Part shown: positions 1 through 8,303 of the stretch, piece after piece
How the letters are laid out: each line of letters starts with the position of its first letter
How positions within the stretch are numbered: the first letter of the stretch is position 1
Source of the DNA: Gemmatimonadota bacterium
Lineage (GTDB): Bacteria > Latescibacterota > UBA2968
Assembly (NCBI GenBank): GCA_009838845.1
Contig: VXRD01000007.1
Span: forward strand, 1 to 55,619
Reading direction: 5' to 3'
Length of the DNA stretch: 55,619 bases
Position numbers and translations under genes: made by a program
The notes under the pieces: generated by a model
The model's database searches: none
What the model was told of the DNA's origin: nothing
The model's input: the letters and a program-made list of their open reading frames with translations, nothing else

Positions 1-395
1 GCTCTCTCCTGACCCGTGCTCACATCCCACAGCTTCACTGTGTTATCATCTGACCCGGAGGCCAACAGCGTCCCATCGGGTGAAAATGACACCGATCTGA
101 TAGAACTCGTCGTGGGTATCAACGCGCGCTCACGAGACGTCGCCACATCATAAAGCCAGATGCCGATGTCACTTGCCACAGCGAGATATTGACCATCTGG
201 CGAGAATGCTATCGGCCTGTCGATTCCCCCAAGTGTTCCTTTTCCCAGACGTGCGATTACACCATTGGGGACATGCCACGTCCGATAATGACCCTCCAGG
301 TTCAGCACGTCGTCAGACAGCGTTCCTGCGCTGCGGCTGTCCTGTATAAATAGAACCAGTAAGAATATGAGGTTGAATAATAGGATCTTTTTCAT
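1..395 (-). CDS. WD40-repeat protein, exported, truncated by the window edge
   Basis: Translating the minus strand from an ATG at 393-395 gives an open frame of 131 codons that runs off the left edge. AAAGGAG lies about 8 bases upstream of the ATG. The first 20 residues (MKKILLFNLIFLLVLFIQDS) look like a signal peptide. After that come WD40-type blades: one with FSPDGQYLAVASDIGIWLYD and a second with FSPDGTLLASGSDDNTVKLWD, which has the typical SPDG, S-x-D and WD positions. WD40 propellers are scaffolds for protein contacts, and this one is probably periplasmic or extracellular. The partner is unknown. A TTGACA hexamer upstream is only 14 bases from a TATACT, so I do not call a promoter. Confidence 0.85.
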   Translation of the reverse strand, partial: MKKILLFNLIFLLVLFIQDSRSAGTLSDDVLNLEGHYRTWHVPNGVIARLGKGTLGGIDRPIAFSPDGQYLAVASDIGIWLYDVATSRERALIPTTSSIRSVSFSPDGTLLASGSDDNTVKLWDVSTGQER

Positions 396-714
396 CTGCG
401 AATTCTCCTTTATTGTTCGCGGCGGGATCTATCAGAGAGTTGCCAATCACAATTCCCATCTTAATATAAGAAGCAAGCCCTGCTGATAGTAAGTCCTCAG
501 AAAAGTATAGTTTGTTCTTAAGATGTCAACCCCGCAAATTTGTCCCAGTTTCCGTTTTTTTCACTGATGTTACACATCTGCACAAGATAACGGGCCTGTC
601 ATTTTTAGCGCAGCGGAGTCGAAAAATCTACTACTGACGCAGGTGAAACAGATGCTTCGGCTCCGTTTCACTCCGCTCAGCATGACGCCCTTTCATTAAA
701 TTTAAAACAGCTTC
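396..714. other. Intergenic region with a palindromic repeat
   Basis: This 319-base gap separates the WD40 gene from the tsaC-like gene. It holds the upstream region of the WD40 gene on the minus strand and the partly palindromic repeat at 598-686. I see no coding frame with a plausible start and no clear rho-independent terminator for the tsaC-side operon, unless the palindrome serves that role. Confidence 0.5.
598..686. repeat. Partly palindromic intergenic repeat
   Basis: The left end reads GTCATTTTTAGCGCAGCGGAG. The reverse complement of the right end reads GTCATGCTGAGCGGAG. The ends therefore pair as imperfect terminal inverted repeats around about 50 bases that contain CGGAGTCG and CGGCTCCG. 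From general experience this resembles the dispersed 'GTCATTCTGAGCGCAGCGAAG' repeats of many environmental genomes. No second full copy is present in this window. Confidence 0.5.
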
Positions 715-1329
715 TTAGAGGTGAATATGCGCCCTGAGTTTTTGGGCAGGAATAGCACCTTCGCGCAGGAGAATTGCGCGGTCAGTAGAAACATCGACAA
801 GCGTGGAAGGGAGAGTACTGCCGGAAGGCCCACCGTCGAGAATGAGATCCAGATGCTCGCCTAGCGCATTTTCCACCTCATAAGCCGAACGCGCCGGAGG
901 CTCTGTAGAACGATTGGCACTCGTACTCGTGAGGGGACCACCAAGTGCAGTGAGCAATTGGGTGGCAATGGGCGAACTCGAATGGCGGAGAGCCACCGTA
1001 TCGCGTCCGCCGAGCAAGGCGGGAGAAAGATTGCGATTGGCGCGAAAAATAAGGGTAAGCGGTCCTGGCCAAAATGCCTCGATAAGTATTTGAGCTGTCG
1101 GAGATACAGTGCGGACAAGCGTTGAAAAATCATCTGCACCGCGAATCAAGAGAATAATCCCCTTATCCTCCGCACGTCCTTTGGCAGTGAAAATTTTCTG
1201 AATAGCCTCAGCATTATAGGGATCTGCCCCCAGACCATACACAGTCTCGGTCGGATAGGCAATCAGGCCGCCGTTTTTAATAATATCGGCAGCCTGATTG
1301 ATATTTTGAAGAGTTGGCAGTGCGATCAT
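715..1329 (-). CDS. tsaC: L-threonylcarbamoyladenylate synthase (TsaC/YrdC/Sua5 family)
   Basis: The 204-residue product has the YrdC-like fold signature: IKNGGLIAYPTETVYGLGAD near residue 17, a KGR motif near 50, and STSANRS near 135. The family forms threonylcarbamoyl-AMP from threonine, bicarbonate and ATP, the first step of t6A modification at position 37 of ANN-decoding tRNAs. The length fits the short TsaC type, without the C-terminal Sua5 domain. It starts with ATG 6 bases after the stop of the giant NHL gene, so it is probably the last gene of the long minus-strand transcription unit. The partners TsaB, TsaD and TsaE are not in the window. Confidence 0.9.
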   Translation of the reverse strand: MIALPTLQNINQAADIIKNGGLIAYPTETVYGLGADPYNAEAIQKIFTAKGRAEDKGIILLIRGADDFSTLVRTVSPTAQILIEAFWPGPLTLIFRANRNLSPALLGGRDTVALRHSSSPIATQLLTALGGPLTSTSANRSTEPPARSAYEVENALGEHLDLILDGGPSGSTLPSTLVDVSTDRAILLREGAIPAQKLRAHIHL

Positions 1330-1335
1330 GGCATC

Positions 1336-4300
1336 TCACTTCACACTTCTCACTTCATAAACCCTGGCAAAGTGCAGAAAATCGCCGAAACCAACCCGAC
1401 CATCGGCATTGAGATCAAAGCGCATATCCGCAGAGTCAAAAGCGTTGACAAAGATCCGAAAATCATTGAAATCAATCCGACCATCGGCATTGAAATCAAA
1501 GGTTTTTTCCCGCGGAACAGCAGGCAATGCAAAAGCCATATCAAATAGAACAGACAGTTCTCGTATTCTGTGATTTGCCGCATCCGCAATTAACAGGGTG
1601 CCCGTTGGACTAAGAGCCAAGCCATGCGGGGCATTGAGACTTATGGCGAGAGCGCCGCCTTCTTCGAAATCGAGTTGCCCCACTTCCGTGCCCGCGACAG
1701 TCTGGATCAGACCGCTGTCCAAATCGAGCAAGCGAATGCGGTGATTATTCGTATCGGCAATAAAAAGATATCCCCGTTCATCAACGGCAATGCCCTGTGG
1801 AGCATTGAGTTGCGCCTGCGTGCCCGCACCGCCATCGCCTGCAAATCCGTTCTGTCCCATTCCCGCAATAGTCGCAATAACACCGCGGGCATCGACTTTG
1901 CGGATGCGGTGATTATCCGTATCGGCGATATAGATATTCCCACGCGAGTCAATGGCAATCGCACTGGGGCGATTTAGGCGCGCCTGTGTGCCCACCCCGC
2001 CATCGCCAAAAAATGCGCCCTGATCGGGGTCGCCGCTACCCACAACCGTCGTGATAATGCCATTGGCATCGACTTTGCGAATGCGGTGATTATCCGTATC
2101 CGCGATATAGACATTCCCACGCGAGTCAATGGCAAGCCCTGCGGGACTTCTTAAATTGGCGTCCAAAGCACGCCCCCCATCGCCTCCAAACTGACCGATG
2201 CCGATTCCGGCAAAGGCGAACAATATCTCATCTTGCACCGTGCTCACAACGTGATTGCCCATCTGGCTGATCAACAAATCGCCTTGAAGAACCATACCTC
2301 GAGGCGCAGCGAGATCTTCCGCTACTCCTGTCCCTGCAATGGTCTGGATAATACCTGTTTCCAAACTCACGGAGCGAATGCGGTGATTCTCTGTATCCGC
2401 AATATAAATGTTGCCCGACGGATCGACCAATACGCCTTGTGGCCGCTGAAGGCGTGCCTCAATAGCTGCGCCGCCATCGCCTTGAAATCCACCGCCCTCA
2501 TCGCCCGAACCAGCGATAGTACGCATAGTCAGGGCATCCTCTGCGAAAGGTTTGATGAGTTCTATCTCAACGCGCCCGGATTCCAGGCCAGCACTTTCTG
2601 CAACGATGACAACGCGCCCCTGATCTTGCCCTGCTCGAAAACGCGCATACGCCACGCCATCGCGCACCGCAACAGAATCTCCGCCAGCGGGTTCTGACCT
2701 CTCAGAAGAAATGATGAGACCACTACCGCTCTCAATGCGAAATATAACCGCCTGGTCGCTGGTGGGCAAAGGTCTGTTGTCTATCGTGACGATCTGTGCG
2801 GTGAGTTCAATTTCGGAGATACCATTGGCCAGCAAATTGGCCGCGTCTGCAAACAAAAGAACGCGAGCAGGGGGCAAAGACGGTCGTTCGGTAATATCTA
2901 TAACGCGATTGACCGATAAATTGTCTCTATCACTGCGAAATTGCTGCACAATACCACTGGGCCAGCGCAGGGAGAGCACTTCGATTTTTTCGGCTTTGCC
3001 CACGCCAAATGTGGGCAAGAGCGCGTCCTGCGATAAAAAGGAAGCACCTCCTGTAACTTCTCGAATGGCCTGGCGATTATTGCCATCCCCATCTTTGAAC
3101 TCAATTTTGAGGCGCGTGCCAATCGCATCGGTGCTGCTATCTGTCCCGCGAAGCCGAATTGCGAACCAATTGCCATCAGCTTCGCGATTGCGAAAAAGAG
3201 CATCGGGACCATCCTGCACTGCGACATACAAATCGAGTTTACCATCGTTGTCGTAATCGGCAAGGGCAACACCGCGGCTGTCGGCATTCAGAGCAACGCC
3301 CAAAGAGTCGGACATCTCTACAAAAAGTCCGTCCTCATTTTGGTAGTACAAATTGGGCTGATCGCTATTGGTCACATAGAGATCGAGATCCCCATCATTG
3401 TCAAAATCGCCCCACACCGCACCTCTGCTTCGTCCGTCGTGATCGAGCATCATTTCCGGCGCGCGATCTCTGAACACGCCATTGTCTTCGTTTATATAGA
3501 ATCTATTAGCCGCACCAAAATAGGGGATAAACAGATCGAGGTCTCCATCGTTGTCGAAATCGCCCCACGTCGCGCCAAAACTCGGCCCGGTATCAACCGG
3601 GCTAAAAACATTTTCTACGGATGTGAATTGCTCGCCATCATTTCGAAAAAGGCGGTTGGGCCCGCTATTCGCCAAAAACAAATCGGGATCCCCATCATTG
3701 TCGAAATCGCCCCAGGCAGGTTGAATCCCACTCTCTATATCGCCTATGCCCAGACTATCGGCACGCTCGGAAAAACCATTGCCATCGTTCTGGTAAAAGC
3801 GGTTTGCGCCAAAATTAGCGACATAGAGGTCGAGATCCCCATCGCGGTCATAATCTGCCCAGGCCGCGCCATACCCATCTCCAGAGTCGTCAACCCCAAA
3901 AATGGTTGCAATATCTGTGAATCCCGCACCGTCATTGCGATATAAGCGATTGGATTCGCCAAAGTTGGTGACATAAAGATCGAGATCCCCATCGCCATCC
4001 ACATCCCCCCATATCCCCGCACTGCCATCACCGGAATCGCCAATACCCAGTGCTGGCGCGATATCTGTGAACCCCGTACCGTCGTTGCGATATAAGCGAT
4101 TGGGTTCTCTGCTGCGTACGAGATAGAAATCGGGATCATTATCGTTGTCAAAATCTGCCCAGGCCGCACCAAATCCCGCACCTGTATCCCCCAAACCCAT
4201 GTTGGGTGACACATCGACAAATCCGCCGGGCTGGGCACTTTGCCCAATGCCCTGTAATTGAAGTCTAACGGCAGGAGTTCCTGGCGCATTGCTAAAAATG

Positions 4301-6036
4301 GTCAACACGGCTTGTTGGAGATCCTCGGACTGCGGGCGGAAAATAATGGGAAGTCGCTGGCTTTGTCCGGATTCAATGCGGAGGACATCGGTTTGTTCGA
4401 CAACAAATTGCGAGTCGGTCGTAGTAGCATTGGGAACCACCAGCACGCCAGCACCGAGGTTGGAAATGCGTACCGACAAGGTTTGAGATTGCCCAATAGA
4501 GGTGCGATCAAAAATTAAAACATCGGATGGAAAAAGTCCGATATTGGCGGCATCTCCCCATCCCTGCACATTGACCGTGGCAGAAGGTATGCGCGAGTCA
4601 TTGGTGGTAATAGTGATAACACCTCTTGCCACGCCTGTTCGTACAGGATCAAATATAATCTCAAGTTCAGCGATTTGTGCGATGCCAACTTCGAAGGGCA
4701 ATTCCGACAAAACGCGAAACCCGGGGTTATCGGAAATAGCTGTTTCAATACGAACGGGCAAATTGCCTCGATTTTCAACGCGCAAATGGCGCACCGCCGG
4801 ATCGCCAACGCTAACTCTACCAAAGATGACATCCGTGGAGATGGCGTTGAAAAGAGGCATTCGGAACGCCGGATCGCGCAGTTTCCGGATGCGATTGTTG
4901 AAAGCATCGATAAAAATGAGGTCCCCATCGCCATCAATCAGCAAATGTGTGGGCTGCCCCAGATCAGACAGAAGACCGAGTGTACCTTCAGGCCCCTCGC
5001 CCGCAACACCCGTTCCCACGATAGTCAACACATTGCCCGTTTCCGTTTCAACCACGCGAATGCGATTATTGCCCGTATCGCCGATATAGATATTGCCAGC
5101 TTCATCGACAGCAACGCCCGAAGGAGAAAAAAATAAAGCACCTGTCGCTGGCCCACCATCGCCCTTGTAGAGATCTTCTGACAGTTCTTCCGCAGGGGTT
5201 GCTCCCCGTCCGGCTACGGTATTGATCACGGCAACGACGGTTGTGTCTTGTATGGCCCTGCTGACGCGCCGAATGCGTCCATTGTTAAAATCGGCAATCA
5301 AAAGATCGCCCAGACCTGTCACAGCCAATTGCCCAGGGGTTAAACCCGCTCGAGTTGCCAATCTCCCATCCTGAATATTCGACGCCTGGGCACTACCATT
5401 GCCTGCGATTGTGCCTACGGTATTATTCGCCAGATTAAATTGCCGCACGCGGTTGTTGCCCTGTCCATTCTCATCGAGGCTATCGGAGATTAAAAGAGCC
5501 ACATCGCCCAACATCGTCAGTGCGACAATTTCGTGGAACGTGGCTTGTAGTGCGGGCACCACCTGATCATTGAAACCACCTTCGCCCGTACCCGCAACCG
5601 TAGTGATGATACCGAAAGCATCGATGCGCCGAATGCGTCGATTGTGAACATCACTTTCACTCGCGCCACCGCTACTGATATAAATATTGCCCGCGCTATC
5701 GACCGCAATGGCATTGGGAGTATTGAGCAATGCCATTGTCGCTGGCCCGCCATTGCCCGAAAATCCCGGCTCCCCAGTACCCGCGACCGTAGTGATGATA
5801 CCCGTTATCGCATCCACCCGTCGAATGCGGTGATTATCCGTATCCGCAATATAGAGATTTCCCCGTGTATCGAGCGCAATTCCCAGCGGACGGTTGAGCA
5901 CAACATCCGTTGCCAGCACATTATCGCCATCTTCCAGACCACCACCGGCAATGGTGACAATCGCACCGCGTGTCTGGGCGAAAACACCCGCTTCCGAGAT
6001 CAGAAAACTAAAAAAAAATATATAAATATATCGCAT
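1336..6036 (-). CDS. Giant secreted NHL / choice-of-anchor / FG-GAP / ASPIC-UnbV protein with dockerin-like tail
   Basis: This 1566-residue protein starts with a signal peptide (about 20 residues ending FAQ). NHL beta-propeller repeats follow to about residue 380, each with phrases like GNLYIADTDNHRIRRVD. Residues 400-590 hold two or three Ash/choice-of-anchor-D-like Ig modules. Residues 600-930 carry seven or more FG-GAP/VCBS repeats with Ca-binding DFDNDGDLDL motifs. Residues about 930-1020 look like the ASPIC/UnbV module. An Ig-like invasin-type domain comes next, then a second NHL block at 1150-1480. The last 50 residues hold two dockerin-like Ca loops (FDFNADGRIDFNDF and FDLNADGRVGFGDF). 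It is surely exported and probably binds surfaces or glycans, but no catalytic site is visible. It lies 37 bases after the MetE-like gene. Confidence 0.9.
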   Translation of the reverse strand: MRYIYIFFFSFLISEAGVFAQTRGAIVTIAGGGLEDGDNVLATDVVLNRPLGIALDTRGNLYIADTDNHRIRRVDAITGIITTVAGTGEPGFSGNGGPATMALLNTPNAIAVDSAGNIYISSGGASESDVHNRRIRRIDAFGIITTVAGTGEGGFNDQVVPALQATFHEIVALTMLGDVALLISDSLDENGQGNNRVRQFNLANNTVGTIAGNGSAQASNIQDGRLATRAGLTPGQLAVTGLGDLLIADFNNGRIRRVSRAIQDTTVVAVINTVAGRGATPAEELSEDLYKGDGGPATGALFFSPSGVAVDEAGNIYIGDTGNNRIRVVETETGNVLTIVGTGVAGEGPEGTLGLLSDLGQPTHLLIDGDGDLIFIDAFNNRIRKLRDPAFRMPLFNAISTDVIFGRVSVGDPAVRHLRVENRGNLPVRIETAISDNPGFRVLSELPFEVGIAQIAELEIIFDPVRTGVARGVITITTNDSRIPSATVNVQGWGDAANIGLFPSDVLIFDRTSIGQSQTLSVRISNLGAGVLVVPNATTTDSQFVVEQTDVLRIESGQSQRLPIIFRPQSEDLQQAVLTIFSNAPGTPAVRLQLQGIGQSAQPGGFVDVSPNMGLGDTGAGFGAAWADFDNDNDPDFYLVRSREPNRLYRNDGTGFTDIAPALGIGDSGDGSAGIWGDVDGDGDLDLYVTNFGESNRLYRNDGAGFTDIATIFGVDDSGDGYGAAWADYDRDGDLDLYVANFGANRFYQNDGNGFSERADSLGIGDIESGIQPAWGDFDNDGDPDLFLANSGPNRLFRNDGEQFTSVENVFSPVDTGPSFGATWGDFDNDGDLDLFIPYFGAANRFYINEDNGVFRDRAPEMMLDHDGRSRGAVWGDFDNDGDLDLYVTNSDQPNLYYQNEDGLFVEMSDSLGVALNADSRGVALADYDNDGKLDLYVAVQDGPDALFRNREADGNWFAIRLRGTDSSTDAIGTRLKIEFKDGDGNNRQAIREVTGGASFLSQDALLPTFGVGKAEKIEVLSLRWPSGIVQQFRSDRDNLSVNRVIDITERPSLPPARVLLFADAANLLANGISEIELTAQIVTIDNRPLPTSDQAVIFRIESGSGLIISSERSEPAGGDSVAVRDGVAYARFRAGQDQGRVVIVAESAGLESGRVEIELIKPFAEDALTMRTIAGSGDEGGGFQGDGGAAIEARLQRPQGVLVDPSGNIYIADTENHRIRSVSLETGIIQTIAGTGVAEDLAAPRGMVLQGDLLISQMGNHVVSTVQDEILFAFAGIGIGQFGGDGGRALDANLRSPAGLAIDSRGNVYIADTDNHRIRKVDANGIITTVVGSGDPDQGAFFGDGGVGTQARLNRPSAIAIDSRGNIYIADTDNHRIRKVDARGVIATIAGMGQNGFAGDGGAGTQAQLNAPQGIAVDERGYLFIADTNNHRIRLLDLDSGLIQTVAGTEVGQLDFEEGGALAISLNAPHGLALSPTGTLLIADAANHRIRELSVLFDMAFALPAVPREKTFDFNADGRIDFNDFRIFVNAFDSADMRFDLNADGRVGFGDFLHFARVYEVRSVK

Positions 6037-6073
6037 GGTAAAATTATAGGACGGAATACTACTACCGATCTTC

Positions 6074-7096
6074 TCACTTCACACTTCCCAAATAAAGATC
6101 TCTGCCTTGCGCGAGGGCTGCGATTTTCTGATCTGCTACCGAGCGTTTGAGCATCCAGAACCCGCAATCGGGATGAATAAATGCGATGCGTCCCGGGCCG
6201 AGTTCTTTTTCGGCGTGATCGAGGCGCCGGGCAATCTGTTCGGCGGTTTCAACGTGATTGATTTTGATGTCAACCACGCCGATGCCCAGTTTGATGCGCG
6301 GATCAATTTCTTTCAGAGCAACCAGATCATCATCCGGGCGATGGGCCAGTTCGAGCACGAGGTGATCGGTGTGCAGATCGTTGAGGAAATCAATAAGCGC
6401 GCGCCATGTGCCGCGTTGGATGGTTTGCCCACCGTAATTTCCAAAACAAAAGTGAACAGCTTTCTCAGTATCGGGATCAACCGCGTCGAGCACCCTATTA
6501 ATCGCCTTCGCTGCGATAGGCCCGTCCTCGGGATTACCCGGAATATTGGCTTCATCGACCTGTACACAGGCGCATGGCAGACCGCGCACCTGATCGGCCA
6601 ACACATCGGCCACCCCCATGAGCAGGGCTTCAAAATCTCCGTAGTAGTTATCGAGCAAGGTGCGGGCAAGCATATAGGGGCTGGTAAGCGTAAATTTGAA
6701 GGAACCACCTGCGACGGTTGCTGCACGCAAACAGTCGGATAACAAGTCAAGCGACCCCTCTGAGAGCGCGTCATCGACAACAGCAGCGGGTTTGGCGCGA
6801 AAGTCCATGGATTGTCGTTGCCGAAATGTCTCGATCTCAGTACGCCCAAAATCGGCGCGCGTACCGCCCATAGGACGCACAAAATATTCGATCATGCCAT
6901 TGGTCTCGGGATGATTGATGTCAAATCGGTAGAGTTCGCCATCGGTAGGCAGATCAATCCCTGCCTGGCGCTGCGTATCGAAGATAACGCGCGTGGCATC
7001 TACAACAGCGGTTTCACTCGGTGCTGCCACGAGCCAGTCGGGCAGCGGATAAGACCCAACTGTGGTGGTGAGAATTGTATCCAGGTTTTCAGACAT
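6074..7096 (-). CDS. MetE C-terminal-like (cobalamin-independent methionine synthase family) protein
   Basis: The product is about 340 residues and resembles only the catalytic (C-terminal) barrel of cobalamin-independent methionine synthase. Candidate zinc ligands are His215 and Cys217 (HFCFGNYGG), Glu249 (LELAHRP) and Cys311 (HPDCGF). VQVDEANIPG carries the conserved Asp-Glu pair. Stand-alone proteins of this kind may move methyl groups between varied donors and thiols; the true substrate cannot be read from the sequence. I place the start at ATG 7094-7096 because GAGG sits 7 bases before it. An in-frame GTG at 7117 would overlap the stop of the upstream Wzz gene, and an ATG at 7102 lies too close to that GAGG. 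Confidence 0.82.
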   Translation of the reverse strand: MSENLDTILTTTVGSYPLPDWLVAAPSETAVVDATRVIFDTQRQAGIDLPTDGELYRFDINHPETNGMIEYFVRPMGGTRADFGRTEIETFRQRQSMDFRAKPAAVVDDALSEGSLDLLSDCLRAATVAGGSFKFTLTSPYMLARTLLDNYYGDFEALLMGVADVLADQVRGLPCACVQVDEANIPGNPEDGPIAAKAINRVLDAVDPDTEKAVHFCFGNYGGQTIQRGTWRALIDFLNDLHTDHLVLELAHRPDDDLVALKEIDPRIKLGIGVVDIKINHVETAEQIARRLDHAEKELGPGRIAFIHPDCGFWMLKRSVADQKIAALAQGRDLYLGSVK

Positions 7097-7113
7097 GGAC
7101 ATACCTCGCTTAC

Positions 7114-8295
7114 TCACAATTCCTCTGATATGGCATCGAGTTTGGCTCGATTCTCCGGAGTCAGATTTCTCAGAGCTTCAAATACAAAGGCAAACAAGCA
7201 ACTCAATATCAGACTAAGTCCCCCCGCAACAGCAACCATGAGACTGCGGCGCGGATAGCTGCGCGTATCAGGAGGCCGGGCATAATCCAGGACTGTGATA
7301 GTGTGTGTACCTTTTTCATCTTCAAATCGCGTTTTTTCATATTCCTGTTTGATAAACTGATAGATGGCATTTTGTATTTCAACATCGCGGATGAATGCCA
7401 CCGCAGTCAGGCCCAATTCAGGCAATTGTCGAAAAGGCTTAAAAATTTCTGGCAATTGTCCGCCCGAATCGCTGCTGCGCAAACTATCGGGGAATTGGCC
7501 CATAAGCAAATTGTCGAGCACTTCGCGCGTAGTCTGGATTTCCATATCGAGCTTTTTCAGTTCGGGATTGTCTGCAGTCATCAGTTTTGATTGGTAATCG
7601 CGCTTGACAATCAGTTCTGCCAGCGAACCGATGAGCGTGGCAGATATTTCCAACTGCGTTTTGCCCTGGGTTTCTACGTCTAATACCATGTGCTCGTTCT
7701 GAAAATCCCGATAGCGCCGCTCGGCTTTGAGCATGTCCTGTTCGGCTTCTTTGAGCCGCTCCGTGAGATAAGCCAGATAGGCACGCGTTTTGTCTTGATT
7801 GCGTCGTTCAAGCGCGTTTTCGAGTTCTTCAACAAAAGCATTGGTCAATTCTGCCGCCAGTTCTGGAGTATTGGCTTCGTAGGAAATCGTGAGAAATTGC
7901 TCGCGAGAGAGATCGACTTGCAGACGATTGGATATCATATCGAGCAATTCGCTTTGATGGCTGGCACCATAAAGCCTGGCGAGATCAAAGCGCTCTGCAA
8001 CAGATAGGCGCACGCTTTCGCTTTCAACGACCGGAACAAATTCTGTGGCGGATATGACCTCACCGCCCAGTCCCATCAAATTGAGGGGCAGTTCTTGCAA
8101 CAGATTAGATAGTCCCCCTAAGCCACTCCCGGTATCTTGTGGGGGATAAACGCTGGCATACGCGCGATAGGCTTTGGGCAAGATCAGAGAAATGCCCGCT
8201 GTCACCAGCGTGACGGCAAAAAAGCAGGTGAGAATCATGCGTCGCCAGCGCACGAGAACATAAATGTGATCGAGGATATTGCGTTCAGATTCCAT
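7114..8295 (-). CDS. Wzz/GNVR-type polysaccharide chain-length determinant protein
   Basis: This 393-residue inner-membrane protein has a transmembrane helix at about 19-39, a periplasmic region of about 310 residues with coiled-coil stretches, and a second helix at about 350-375. The second helix is preceded by a Pro-rich segment (YARPPDTRSYPRRS), as is typical of Wzz polysaccharide co-polymerases. The family sets O-antigen or exopolysaccharide chain length and works with a Wza exporter, which lies 8 bases upstream. No BY-kinase domain with Walker motifs is attached. No glycosyltransferase, flippase or polymerase gene is nearby, so the sugar pathway must be encoded elsewhere. Confidence 0.87.
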   Translation of the reverse strand: MESERNILDHIYVLVRWRRMILTCFFAVTLVTAGISLILPKAYRAYASVYPPQDTGSGLGGLSNLLQELPLNLMGLGGEVISATEFVPVVESESVRLSVAERFDLARLYGASHQSELLDMISNRLQVDLSREQFLTISYEANTPELAAELTNAFVEELENALERRNQDKTRAYLAYLTERLKEAEQDMLKAERRYRDFQNEHMVLDVETQGKTQLEISATLIGSLAELIVKRDYQSKLMTADNPELKKLDMEIQTTREVLDNLLMGQFPDSLRSSDSGGQLPEIFKPFRQLPELGLTAVAFIRDVEIQNAIYQFIKQEYEKTRFEDEKGTHTITVLDYARPPDTRSYPRRSLMVAVAGGLSLILSCLFAFVFEALRNLTPENRAKLDAISEEL

Positions 8296-8303
8296 ATTTA
8301 TTG

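Noticed and set aside
440-540. A promoter for the WD40 gene (TTGACA and TATACT)
   Set aside because: The hexamers are only 14 bases apart, which is outside the usual range.
1306-6150. Several long frames on the plus strand opposite the NHL/FG-GAP gene (up to about 200 residues)
   Set aside because: They follow the repeat pattern of the real gene in another frame, lack ribosome sites, and their translations show no domain. They are shadows.
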